Part shown: positions 32,494-40,687 of the stretch, piece after piece
Numbering within the stretch: position 1 is the stretch's first letter
Layout: each line of letters opens with the position of its first letter
Assembly: GCA_042408195.1 (NCBI GenBank)
Contig: JBHOQL010000094.1
Location: forward strand, 1-64,000
DNA length: 64,000 bases
DNA from: SpSt-600 sp042408195
GTDB lineage: Bacteria; Chloroflexota; Anaerolineae; SpSt-600
Reading direction: 5' to 3'
The notes under the pieces: model-generated
The model's input: only the letters and a program-made list of their open reading frames with translations
What the model was told of the DNA's origin: nothing
Database searches by the model: none
Program-made: the position numbers and the translations under genes

Positions 32494-33217
32494 CAGATTT
32501 CCACTTTTCCCAAAGTAAGGGCAAAGCTTTTCCAGCTTTTTCCCTCAAGATCCCCGTGGCGTAAGGGGAAAGTGGGGTCTCTTGAGGATTGATTTCTATA
32601 AGAGCAGCTCCCCTTCTAAAAGCAGCCAGGGGGATGGACGCTGCTGGTTGCACTAAAGCTGAGGTTCCTATCACCAGCATTATGTCACAACTTTCAGCGG
32701 CGGCGAAGGCCTCTTCCAGAACATCCTTCGGTAAGGGTTCACCGAACCATACCACATCAGGTCGAAGCAGGGCGCCGCATTTACACCGTGGGGGAATTTC
32801 CCTAAAGGGAACTTCCCGGTTTTCCGTTATGGTTCCCTCCCTCACGCAGCGAACACGCCATATATTGCCGTGGAGTTCCAACACCTTCCTGCTTCCGGCA
32901 ACTTGGTGAAGTCCGTCCACATTTTGGGTTATGAGGGTGAAGTTGGGGAAAAATTCTTCCATTTCGGCCAGGGTTTTATGGGCCGGGTTCGGCCGGCTTC
33001 GAGCTATAATCTGCCTGCGCCAGTCGTACCACTCCCATACCAGTGCTGGGTCCCTGGCGAAGGCTTCGGGTGTTGCCAGCTCTTCGGGACGATACCTTTT
33101 CCAGAGGCCATCTTCTCCCCGGAAGGTGGGTATGCCGCTCTCGGCTGAAATTCCCGCACCAGTCAGGACCGCAATTTTGGTTTCCTTTTTCCGCGATCGG
33201 AGGATTTCTTCAACCAT
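32480..33217 (-). CDS. cobB: NAD-dependent protein deacylase, Sir2 family class III
   Basis: A 245-residue sirtuin. NAD-binding VLTGAGISAESGIPTFRG, the TQNVDGLHQVAG loop, catalytic His in LELHGN, and VVWFGEPLP and GTSALVQPA are all intact. The Tyr and Arg of WYDWRRQ (YxxR) mark class III sirtuins that prefer succinyl or malonyl lysine. The zinc site shows one Cys in the first half (RVRCVREG) and CKC in the second, similar to E. coli CobB and not the usual two CxxC pairs. It is the last gene before the feoB stop on the same strand. Confidence 0.93.
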   Translation of the reverse strand: MVEEILRSRKKETKIAVLTGAGISAESGIPTFRGEDGLWKRYRPEELATPEAFARDPALVWEWYDWRRQIIARSRPNPAHKTLAEMEEFFPNFTLITQNVDGLHQVAGSRKVLELHGNIWRVRCVREGTITENREVPFREIPPRCKCGALLRPDVVWFGEPLPKDVLEEAFAAAESCDIMLVIGTSALVQPAASIPLAAFRRGAALIEINPQETPLSPYATGILREKAGKALPLLWEKWKSVIGF

Positions 33218-33223
33218 GCCTTA

Positions 33224-35254
33224 TCACCACCAGAAGAAAATCCGGTAGACCAATATACCAGCCAGGAAGGAAATGACTAAGTAGAGCGCCACCGCCGCAG
33301 AAGGCCAGCGCCAGTTCTTGGTTTCTTGATGGATTACTGCTACGGTCGCCATGCAGGGGATGAACAACATTTCCGTTACCAGGAAAGAGAGCCCTGCCCT
33401 AATGGGCACTTCTCTCCTTATAGCGAATGCCAAAGCCTCTCCTTCTGTTCCATACAGGACTCCGAGGGTGGCCACCGCGTTCTCTTTGGCTATGAAACTC
33501 GTGAGAAGAGCTACCACCATGCGCGAATTCAGTCCGGCAGGGCGGCCGATGGGCTCAAGGATCGTCCCTATTTTGGCTAGTAAACTGCCCTCTATAGAAC
33601 CAGTGGGGAAGTAGGAAAGAGCCCACACCACTACCGAAACAGCCAATATAACCGTGCCAGCCTTTTTCAAGAACGAGACTGTTCTGTGCCAGACTGTCAG
33701 GCTGATAGTCCGAAAGTTCGGTAGGTGGTAGAGGGGCAGTTCCATTATAAAAGGTATGCGTTCTCTAAAGTAAAGAGCACTCATGGCCTTTCCTACGAGG
33801 GCCAGAACAACCAAGTTGAAAATTATCAAACTCCAGGAAACCAGCAAAGCTCTGTCTCCAAAAAAGACAGGGGTCAGGAAGGCCAACACTGCCATTCTGG
33901 CAGTGCATGGGACGAAGGGAGTCAGCAGTATGGTGAGGAGGCGAGCCTTTTCATCTTCTATTATTCGGGAACCAATAACCGCTGGCACGTTGCATCCGAA
34001 TCCCATAAAGATAGGGAGGAAAGACTTACCGTGGAGCCCGAGCCAGTGCATGAATCGGTCCATTACGTAGGCTATTCTGGCCACGTAACCTACATCTTCA
34101 AGGAAGCCGAAGGCGGCGAAGAAAACGGCAAGGATTGGGAAGAAAGAGAGCACCGTTCCTGCTCCCCCCAGGACTCCATCGACCAATAGCCCTTTAAGCC
34201 AGGCGGGCGCCCCCCAGGAACTGAGCCAGGAGGAAACCAAACTGGTCAAGGGGATCAGTATACCTTCTTCCAGCCACTGCTGGATCGGAGAGCCAACGGT
34301 ATAAGTCAGCCAAAAGACCATTCCCAATGCCAGAACCATAGTCACGGGCCCCCAAAGGGGATGGGTTGCTACCCGATCCAGCTGTTCGGTCAAAGTCACG
34401 GGCCCAATCCGGGGCCTCTCAACCGCTACCTTAACCAGTCTACCGATCCATTCATAGCGCCCACCGGCTATATCCAGAATCGCATCCTCATGCCCTCTCA
34501 AGAGAGCGCTCACGTTTTCCCAATGCTCATGGTCGAGCTTCTCCTTCACGAGTTCTGTAATTTCCGCATCTCCCTCCAGAAGCTTTACGCTCACCCATTC
34601 CAAAGGATAGGGCTCCGGAATTGAACCGTTGAGGAGTTGCTGAAGCTTCTCCAGCACAGGTTTGTGAGGTTCCTTAATTTCGGGTCGCCTGGGGTTATAG
34701 GGAATTGCCCCTTCTGCAGCCTTAATTATTGTTTCCACAAGCTCCTTTATCCCCTGGTTCCTGGAAGCGACCATCGGAACGACTGGTATCCCAAGGGCTG
34801 TCTGCAAGATTTTCACATCTATTTTGTAGCCATGTTGCTCTGCTACATCCATCATGTTGAGCCCAAGGACCACGGGGGACGGAAGTAGGAGAAGTTCAGC
34901 TAAGAGGTAAAGGTTTCGTTCCAGGATCGCGGCATCCACCAAGAGTACCACAACGTCTGGCTTCTCTTTTATGATGTAATCCCTGGCGATCCTTTCTTCC
35001 AGGGAATTTGCGGTTAGGCTATAAGTACCCGGCAGGTCTACAATGTGGAGCAAGTAATTTCCGTAGCGACAGTAACCGCTCTTTTTTTCCACGGTCTTGC
35101 CAGGCCAATTTCCTACGTGCTGGGAAAGACCGGTGAGGATGTTGAAAACGGTGGATTTGCCCACGTTGGGTTGACCAGCGAGGGCGACTTTTAGGACTTT
35201 TTCTCCTACTTTAGGACCTATCGTGACCTCAGGATGGGCGTGGCACTCCTGCAT
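33224..35254 (-). CDS. feoB: Ferrous iron transport protein B
   Basis: A 676-residue ferrous iron transporter. The cytosolic G domain has GQPNVGKSTVF (G1), VDLPGTYSLTA (G3) and NMMDVAE (G4), followed by the helical GDI-like region and about ten membrane helices with the two Gate motifs (SFLPIFMGFGCNVPAV and ENAVATLGVLYG). The AGGAGG six bases before the ATG fixes the start, which overlaps the end of feoA by 26 bases. Expression is likely controlled by iron through the operator at 35512-35532. Confidence 0.97.
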   Translation of the reverse strand: MQECHAHPEVTIGPKVGEKVLKVALAGQPNVGKSTVFNILTGLSQHVGNWPGKTVEKKSGYCRYGNYLLHIVDLPGTYSLTANSLEERIARDYIIKEKPDVVVLLVDAAILERNLYLLAELLLLPSPVVLGLNMMDVAEQHGYKIDVKILQTALGIPVVPMVASRNQGIKELVETIIKAAEGAIPYNPRRPEIKEPHKPVLEKLQQLLNGSIPEPYPLEWVSVKLLEGDAEITELVKEKLDHEHWENVSALLRGHEDAILDIAGGRYEWIGRLVKVAVERPRIGPVTLTEQLDRVATHPLWGPVTMVLALGMVFWLTYTVGSPIQQWLEEGILIPLTSLVSSWLSSWGAPAWLKGLLVDGVLGGAGTVLSFFPILAVFFAAFGFLEDVGYVARIAYVMDRFMHWLGLHGKSFLPIFMGFGCNVPAVIGSRIIEDEKARLLTILLTPFVPCTARMAVLAFLTPVFFGDRALLVSWSLIIFNLVVLALVGKAMSALYFRERIPFIMELPLYHLPNFRTISLTVWHRTVSFLKKAGTVILAVSVVVWALSYFPTGSIEGSLLAKIGTILEPIGRPAGLNSRMVVALLTSFIAKENAVATLGVLYGTEGEALAFAIRREVPIRAGLSFLVTEMLFIPCMATVAVIHQETKNWRWPSAAVALYLVISFLAGILVYRIFFWW

Positions 35255-35498
35255 TGTTTTCCTCCTGGACCAGCACTTTCGTTGCTTCCATACGCCCTAG
35301 GGCCAGAAAGGAGTCCTTCACCCTAATGATGAGAGGGCCGTGACCAGGATTCCTTACGACCTCCAACTCGGTGCCGGGAACCACGCCCATGGCAGCCATT
35401 CTGGCCACAATGCCCTTCCCGCCGTTTATCTTTCTCACTACAGCCTTCTTTCCAGCCCTGATTTCACTCAAGGGTTTGGAGAAATCAAGAGAGGCCAT
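35229..35498 (-). CDS. feoA: Ferrous iron transport protein A
   Basis: An 89-residue SH3-like protein (KPLSEIRAGKKAVVRKINGG, RMAAMGVVPGTELEVVRN, LIIRVKDSFLALGRMEATKVLV) that assists FeoB. The ORF is open much further upstream, but GGAGG lies five bases before the ATG at 35498, and the promoter and operator lie above it, so 35498 is the start. Confidence 0.95.
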   Translation of the reverse strand: MASLDFSKPLSEIRAGKKAVVRKINGGKGIVARMAAMGVVPGTELEVVRNPGHGPLIIRVKDSFLALGRMEATKVLVQEENNAGVPRPS

Positions 35499-35511
35499 GG
35501 CAGCCTCCATT

Positions 35512-35532
35512 TGATAATGGTTTGCATTATCA
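35512..35532. promoter_or_regulatory. Palindromic iron-regulator operator (Fur/DtxR type) upstream of feoAB
   Basis: TGATAATG and CATTATCA are perfect 8-bp inverted arms around GTTTG. The arm sequence resembles the GATAATGATAATCATTATC consensus of Fur boxes. It starts one base into the -10 box and covers the predicted transcription start, the classic place for repression by an iron-loaded regulator. Confidence 0.7.
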
Positions 35533-35560
35533 TTATAGCACTGCTGAGATTGAAAGGCAA
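35532..35560 (-). promoter_or_regulatory. Promoter of feoAB
   Basis: Minus-strand TTGCCT (35555-35560), 17 bases, TATAAT (35532-35537). The stretch from 35561 to 35774 upstream has no gene that I can recognise. Confidence 0.7.
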
Positions 35561-35774
35561 CCAAAGTTGGACTCAAATTTTCCCGAAGCGCAGACTCCCA
35601 TATTATGACTGTGGGTAGGCGTTTTTGGTCTGCTCTGCTTACCCTTGCGAAGTTAGGGTTGGCTTCAGCAAAAAGTCTCACTCGTTAGCGGGATAAAGGC
35701 CCTCTATTTGACCTTCGGCGCTGGAAATTAGCCAAACTTGCAAATAAAGGCCCAGATTTTTCTCGGTCCGAAGG

Positions 35775-35791
35775 CCGATTGGAACAATCGG
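35775..35791 (-). terminator. Hairpin after chrA
   Basis: CCGATTG and CAATCGG form a perfect 7-bp stem with a three-base loop, eight bases after the chrA stop. No T-run follows on the minus strand, so this is only a candidate for ending the fumarase-chrA operon. Confidence 0.35.
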
Positions 35792-35798
35792 AGAAACT

Positions 35799-36947
35799 CT
35801 ACAGAGTAGCAAACGTAGATCGAATTACCCCCAAAAGTCCCCCCATTATCACAATCCACGGGGGAGCCAATCTAAGGAATAATTGGGCCACGACCCCCAG
35901 AACCAGAATGACTCCTTCCCACCAGTCGCCGACAGCTTCAGGAAAGAGTTGAATAGCCACCTTGAGAATAAGGGCTACCACTGCCGCGTTGATCCCCTGG
36001 AGGAAAGCTTTGATAGTTTCTGAGCCGCTCATGCGTTTCACCCATGGCACAACCAGAGCTACCATCACGAATGAGGGCAGGAAGACCCCGATGGCGGAAA
36101 TCAGTGCCCCTGGGATTCCCCCTATCAGGTAGCCTATGAAAGTGGCTGAAGAGAAGACAGGCCCAGGGATCAACTGAGCTAAGGCTATTGCATCCAGAAA
36201 TTGTTTCTGAGTTAGCCACCCGTAGTGCACCACAATCTCTTTATGGATGAAAGCGTAAAGCAGCATCCCACCGCCGAAAAGGAGAAAACCGGCCTTGAGG
36301 AAAAAAAGTCCAAGCATCGAAAGTTTTCCCCCCGAAAATTGAGGCAAAGATAAGAGCAGTGGAAGGAAAATTGTGGAAAACACGATGTTGGCCCTGTGGA
36401 TAGAGGGCGGAGAGAAGAGAAGAATTCCCGCCAGACCTGAAGCGAAGATGGTTAGAACTTCATCAAGTCCAAGCACGGAGAAAACCAGGCAAGCGAGAGC
36501 CAGCACGACCGTTTTCCAATCCTTTAAGATCATCCGGCCTAGTCTGTAGGTGGCAACCAGGATTATTGCTATTATAGCTGGATTTACCCCATATAGCAGA
36601 GCCACTGCCTGGGGTAAGTTTCCGAAGCGTCCGTAGATCCAGGCGAGGCCAAGGCTCAGAAAATTGGCCGGGAGGATGAAACAGATCCCCCCGGCCAGTA
36701 GGCCTTTCCATCCGGCACGGACAAACCCGATTTGGCAGGCCATCTTCACGGCCACAGGACCCGGGAGCAAGCTGGTCACCGCCAGCAGGTTGAGAAAGTG
36801 CTCGGGGGTAAGCCACTTCCGCCTCGTGACCGTTTCTCGTTCCATTAAGGCAATGTTGGCCGCCGGTCCTCCGAAGCCGATCGAGCCCAGCTTCAGAAAG
36901 AGACCTGCAACCTGGAGCACCCGGTCCCGATCTTCCTTATTGGCCAT
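35799..36947 (-). CDS. chrA: Chromate transporter family protein ChrA (two-domain)
   Basis: A 382-residue polytopic protein of the CHR family with both homologous halves: LFLKLGSIGFGGPAANIALM and LLPGPVAVKMACQIGF in the first, LFFLKAGFLLFGGGMLLYAF and AQLIPGPVFSSATFIGYL in the second. Long ChrA proteins export chromate by a proton-coupled mechanism; many homologues may move other oxyanions. The ATG at 36947 shares one base with the stop of the gltA-like gene, so the start at 36971 is unlikely. It is the last gene of the operon begun at 41533. Confidence 0.9.
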   Translation of the reverse strand: MANKEDRDRVLQVAGLFLKLGSIGFGGPAANIALMERETVTRRKWLTPEHFLNLLAVTSLLPGPVAVKMACQIGFVRAGWKGLLAGGICFILPANFLSLGLAWIYGRFGNLPQAVALLYGVNPAIIAIILVATYRLGRMILKDWKTVVLALACLVFSVLGLDEVLTIFASGLAGILLFSPPSIHRANIVFSTIFLPLLLSLPQFSGGKLSMLGLFFLKAGFLLFGGGMLLYAFIHKEIVVHYGWLTQKQFLDAIALAQLIPGPVFSSATFIGYLIGGIPGALISAIGVFLPSFVMVALVVPWVKRMSGSETIKAFLQGINAAVVALILKVAIQLFPEAVGDWWEGVILVLGVVAQLFLRLAPPWIVIMGGLLGVIRSTFATL

Positions 36948-38371
36948 TATCCCCCTTGTATTTGGGGCCAACCAGTTTCATTATTGGTAAGGTAGGAGTG
37001 TATATCAGCGGCGGCCCGCTTTGCAGCCCCCATAGCACTTATCACTGTCGCTGCCCCTGTGACTATATCCCCCCCTGCCCACACCCTGGGCATGGTGGTC
37101 TTACCAGTCTCAGGATCCGCCACGACAGTGCCGTGCCTGGTCCTCTTGAGCTTATCAGCATCAGTAAAGACAATGGGATTGGGTCTGGTTCCCAGAGCCA
37201 TTATCACCATGTCAACTTCTATTTCAAATTCGGAACCAGGAATGGGGATTGGGCGGGGACGGCCGGACTCGTCAGGTTCACCGAGTTCCATGCGTATGCA
37301 ACGCATTCCCCTCACCCAACCGTTCCCGTCAGCCAAGATTTCAACGGGGTTGGTGAGGAGCATGAATTCAATCCCTTCGGCTTCGGCGTTTTCCACCTCC
37401 TCAGCCCTTGCGGGCATTTCCTCCCTGGAGCGCCTGTAGACTATGATAACCTCCTCGGCTCCGAGGCGCAGGGCCGAGCGTGAAGCATCCATGGCCACGT
37501 TCCCTGCTCCCACTACGGCTACTCTCTTCCCTACCATTATAGGGGTATCGTACTCTGGGAACTGGTATGCTTTCATCAGGTTGACCCTTGTCAGGAATTC
37601 GTTGGCAGAGAAAACGCCGTTGTAGTTTTCTCCGGGGATGCCCATGAAGAGGGGGAGGCCTGCCCCCGTGCCCAGGAAAATGGCGTCGTATCCTTCACTA
37701 AATATCTCATCCAGCGTGATGGTTTTGCCCACTACGCAGTTCAACTCAATTTCCACTCCCAGGGCTTTGACGTATTCCACTTCCACGTTGACGATTTCCT
37801 TGGGCAGGCGGAACTGGGGTATACCATACATCAGAACTCCCCCGGGAGCATGGAGGGATTCAAAGATAGTGACTTTGTGCCCAAGCCTGGCCAGGTCCGC
37901 GGCACAGGTAAGGCCTGCTGGGCCTGAGCCCACTACTGCTATGCGTTTCCCTGTAGGTTTGGGAATCTCAGGGACGCGGAAGCCCCGCTTTATATCCCAA
38001 TCGGCCACGAAACGTTCCAACCGGCCGATGGCAACCGGTTCATATTTTTTGCTCAGGACGCAAGCCTTTTCGCACTGAGTTTCCTGAGGGCATACTCTTC
38101 CACAGATGGCAGGAAGATTGTTTTTGTCCTTGAGAACCCGGATGGATTCCTCCAAATTCCCCTCTCTGAGGTAGTAAATAAAGCCGGGGATATTAATATT
38201 AACAGGGCAGCCTTCCACGCACTTTGGTTTCTTGCACTGTAGACATCGGGAAGCCTCTCTGAGGGCCATCTCATAATCGTAGCCCAAAGCTACTTCATCA
38301 AAGTTCCGCCTTCGAACCTTGGGATCCTGCCTAGGCATTTCAACCCTAGGGATTATTTCCTTCTCCGGCAT
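36947..38371 (-). CDS. gltA: NADPH-dependent glutamate synthase small-subunit-like oxidoreductase
   Basis: A 474-residue FAD/NADPH flavoprotein. The N-terminal part (RCLQCKKPKCVEGCP, CGRVCPQETQCEKAC) carries two [4Fe-4S] clusters. FAD binding is VVGSGPAGLTCAADLA and NADPH binding VVGAGNVAMDASRSALRLGAE; the C-terminus has VWAGGDIVTGAATVISAMGAG-like AMGAAKRAA. Family members are the GltD-like or NfnB/SudA subunit of electron-bifurcating NADH-dependent ferredoxin:NADP oxidoreductase. The usual partner (SudB/NfnA) is not adjacent, so whether it acts in glutamate synthesis or electron transfer is open. Confidence 0.9.
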   Translation of the reverse strand: MPEKEIIPRVEMPRQDPKVRRRNFDEVALGYDYEMALREASRCLQCKKPKCVEGCPVNINIPGFIYYLREGNLEESIRVLKDKNNLPAICGRVCPQETQCEKACVLSKKYEPVAIGRLERFVADWDIKRGFRVPEIPKPTGKRIAVVGSGPAGLTCAADLARLGHKVTIFESLHAPGGVLMYGIPQFRLPKEIVNVEVEYVKALGVEIELNCVVGKTITLDEIFSEGYDAIFLGTGAGLPLFMGIPGENYNGVFSANEFLTRVNLMKAYQFPEYDTPIMVGKRVAVVGAGNVAMDASRSALRLGAEEVIIVYRRSREEMPARAEEVENAEAEGIEFMLLTNPVEILADGNGWVRGMRCIRMELGEPDESGRPRPIPIPGSEFEIEVDMVIMALGTRPNPIVFTDADKLKRTRHGTVVADPETGKTTMPRVWAGGDIVTGAATVISAMGAAKRAAADIHSYLTNNETGWPQIQGG

Positions 38372-38381
38372 CTTTACCCTC

Positions 38382-39011
38382 CTATCGCAGTTCTTCCAGC
38401 AATTTCCTGGCTTCTTCCACAGCTCTGGGGTCCTGTGGTGTGCCAGCTTTTAAGAAATTTTCAAAGGCTTCTATAGCCTCCTCTTTTTCTCCTTTAAGCT
38501 TGTATATTACACCAAGGCCAAAATACGGCTCTGGGAAAGAGGGCTTAAGCCTGAGGGCCTCTTCCATCTCCCTGAGGGCTTCATCTAACAGGCCCTTTTG
38601 GATATAAGCCGCCCCCAGTAGGTAGTGGAGTTCAGCGTCTTCAGGCTTTATCTCGAGGCCTTTTAGGTAAAATGTGATAGCCTCATCTAGCTCGCCCTTT
38701 GCATAATGAGCTGTACCGAGGTTGCTCAAAATGCCAATATGTTGGGGATCAAATGTTAGAGCCTTGTTGTAGGCTTCAATAGCTGCATCAATATCCCCAA
38801 GCTGGAAACGAGCGTTTCCCAAGAGGAAGTAAACCTCAGCTCCGGAGGCCCCCGCTTTTATGGCTTCTTCAAAAGCCTTGGCAGCCCCCTGGAAGTCGCC
38901 TATCTGCATTTTCGCTTTCCCTTCCTCCTGGAGTTTCCCGGGGTCGGAAAGCGATTGCCCGCATCCTGCCAGCATTGCCAGAGTTAAGACCACAAGTATG
39001 AGCTTTTTCAT
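38382..39011 (-). CDS. TPR-repeat lipoprotein
   Basis: A 209-residue protein with a lipoprotein signal (LILVVLTLAMLAGC, lipid Cys at residue 17), then about five tetratricopeptide repeats (AKMQIGDFQGAAKAFEEAI, GNARFQLGDIDAAIEAYNKAL, GTAHYAKGELDEAITFYLKGL, GAAYIQKGLLDEALREMEEAL, GVIYKLKGEKEEAIEAFENFL). It would act as an outer-face scaffold; partners are unknown. The ATG overlaps the MBL-fold gene's stop by ATGA. Confidence 0.9.
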   Translation of the reverse strand: MKKLILVVLTLAMLAGCGQSLSDPGKLQEEGKAKMQIGDFQGAAKAFEEAIKAGASGAEVYFLLGNARFQLGDIDAAIEAYNKALTFDPQHIGILSNLGTAHYAKGELDEAITFYLKGLEIKPEDAELHYLLGAAYIQKGLLDEALREMEEALRLKPSFPEPYFGLGVIYKLKGEKEEAIEAFENFLKAGTPQDPRAVEEARKLLEELR

Positions 39012-39652
39012 AGCTGTTCCCTTCTTTCCAGAAGGTAAAACTGGGTTTCCGAAGGCAAATTTTGCCCTGTAACCTTAAGGGTTTCAATCGGCTTGGGTAC
39101 GGAAAGGCCTAGTTCTTTGAAGAACTTCTCCACTGAATTTAACCTGAAGGCTAGTCCCTTCACTTGATAATGCATAGGGATGACTATGGACGGCTCCAGG
39201 AGCCGCACGATTTCCACTGCCTGAGCGGGTCCTATGGTGGACACCCCTCCCACCGGCACCAGCAGGATGTCCACGTGGTTTAGAGCTTCCAGCTGATCTT
39301 TATCGGGGATGTGCCCTATATCCCCGAGGTGGCAAACGTTTATGTTCTCAAATTCAAAAAGGAAGGCCACATTCTTCCCTCGCTCTTTGCCCTGCCGAAG
39401 ATCGTGGTAGGTCCGGATGCCCGTGATGAAGACCCCTTTTATTTCGTATTCTCCCGGACTATCCAGGATTTTGGGTTCCCCTTTGACTTTTTTCCAGTTC
39501 CCATGGCCTGGATGGGGGTGGCTGACCGTGACAATGTCGGCCTTAAGAGGGGGCAGCGCCAGCCCAATGGCCTCATCGTAGGGATCGGTGATTATGACTA
39601 CGCCTTTCTCCTTTATCCGAAAGCAGGAATGACCGAGCCAAGTTATTTCCAT
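39008..39652 (-). CDS. MBL-fold protein, COG2220 type, altered metal motif
   Basis: A 214-residue protein: the ATG at 39652 follows AAAGGAG and overlaps the stop of the DUF2227 gene (TGATG), so the longer frame from 39901 is not used. The order of elements is MEITWLGHSCFRIKEKG, VTVSHPHPGHGNW, CHLGDIGH, PVGGVSTIGPAQAVEIV and IPMHYQVKG, typical of COG2220 (UlaG/UPF0173-like) enzymes. The metal motif HxHxDH reads HPHPGH: Asp is Gly, which could weaken the second metal site. Its function is unknown. Confidence 0.8.
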   Translation of the reverse strand: MEITWLGHSCFRIKEKGVVIITDPYDEAIGLALPPLKADIVTVSHPHPGHGNWKKVKGEPKILDSPGEYEIKGVFITGIRTYHDLRQGKERGKNVAFLFEFENINVCHLGDIGHIPDKDQLEALNHVDILLVPVGGVSTIGPAQAVEIVRLLEPSIVIPMHYQVKGLAFRLNSVEKFFKELGLSVPKPIETLKVTGQNLPSETQFYLLERREQL

Positions 39653-40131
39653 CAGGCTTTCTCCTTTACACCTCTTAAAAGTTGGCGGAGGAATCGCTTG
39701 AAGCCGGTTTGGACCATGTCTGAGAGAAAATGAATGGTATCGGCTAAGGAGAGGCCCAGCAGGCCGAACCAGAAATACCGGTTGCGTAGGATGTCGAAGG
39801 TGGGGTTCCCTGAAGGAAAGGAAAATCCGAGGATGAAAAGCGGGAGCATTATATATAGCACCCGGCCGAGGGTCCCTACTACCGGCAAGTGGGAGAACCA
39901 ATGGCGGTGGGGGACAAGCAAACCGTAAGGTTTAATCAAATATTTGAGAGGGCCAAGTTCAGCCAAGACCCCTCTAGCTTCGGCATAGTCCCAGTCTGGA
40001 TGGATGAAAATTCCCATCCCCATTCCAGCCGAAACGGCCAAAAGAGGCATATTCCACAACGCAACCCCGACCGAGGCTATTATTCCTGCTCCAGCCAGAC
40101 AGCTTGCATCGTGAACCTTCTGGGATGGCAT
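39652..40131 (-). CDS. DUF2227-like small membrane-associated putative metal-binding protein
   Basis: A 159-residue protein with three or four hydrophobic stretches and a cluster of metal-ligand-like residues: MPSQKVHDASCLAG, MGIFIHPDWDYAEARG, PHRHWFSHLPVVG and ADTIHFLSDMVQTG. This His/Asp pattern fits the DUF2227 / membrane-bound metal-dependent hydrolase family (YdjM-like). Activity is not established. It begins one base after the stop of the fumarase beta gene. Confidence 0.75.
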   Translation of the reverse strand: MPSQKVHDASCLAGAGIIASVGVALWNMPLLAVSAGMGMGIFIHPDWDYAEARGVLAELGPLKYLIKPYGLLVPHRHWFSHLPVVGTLGRVLYIMLPLFILGFSFPSGNPTFDILRNRYFWFGLLGLSLADTIHFLSDMVQTGFKRFLRQLLRGVKEKA

Positions 40132-40132
40132 A

Positions 40133-40678
40133 TCAGGTTAACCTGTAGGCTGCTCTCCCTTCTTCGTAAGCGTCTCCTCCGTATATATCATTCACTACGA
40201 TCACAGGGAAATCTTCCACGTATATGCGCAGGACTGCCTCGGCTCCTAAGTCCTCGTAAGCTATTACTTGGGCCTCCTTTATGCGACTGGCGATGAGAGC
40301 GGCCGCTCCTCCCAGGGCGGCAAAATAAACGGCCTTATGTTTCTTTATCGCTTCTTTAACCTGAGGGGAGCGTTCTCCCTTGCCAATCATGCCCTTTATG
40401 CCTGCTTCAAGGAGGGGAATGGTGTAAGGATCCATTCGGCCAGAGGTGGTAGGCCCTGCGGAGCCTATTGGCTTTCCTGGCGGAGCCGGCGATGGCCCCA
40501 TGTAGTAAATCACCTGACCTCTAGGGTCAAAGGGCAGGGGTTCCCCCTTGGCAAGGGTTTCCACAAGGCGCTTATGAGCTGTGTCCCTTGCTACATATAT
40601 TACTCCGGTTATTTCCACTTTGTCCCCAGCCCGGAGTTTTTCCACAATCTCATCGGTGAGAGGGGTTTGGATTTTCAC
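40133..40678 (-). CDS. Class I fumarate hydratase, beta subunit
   Basis: A 181-residue protein of the FumA C-terminal / TtdB family: VARDTAHKRLVE, GPSPAPPGKPIGSAGPTTSGRMD, MIGKG, KAVYFAALGGAAALIAS. The GTG start at 40678 follows GAGGAGG. Together with the alpha subunit upstream it forms the oxygen-sensitive [4Fe-4S] two-subunit fumarase (or L-tartrate dehydratase). Confidence 0.93.
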   Translation of the reverse strand: MKIQTPLTDEIVEKLRAGDKVEITGVIYVARDTAHKRLVETLAKGEPLPFDPRGQVIYYMGPSPAPPGKPIGSAGPTTSGRMDPYTIPLLEAGIKGMIGKGERSPQVKEAIKKHKAVYFAALGGAAALIASRIKEAQVIAYEDLGAEAVLRIYVEDFPVIVVNDIYGGDAYEEGRAAYRLT

Positions 40679-40687
40679 GGCTCCTCC

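Noticed and set aside
32480..33217. Missing zinc cysteine in the sirtuin
   Set aside because: The C...CKC pattern is close to that of E. coli CobB, so it is probably normal for class III enzymes.
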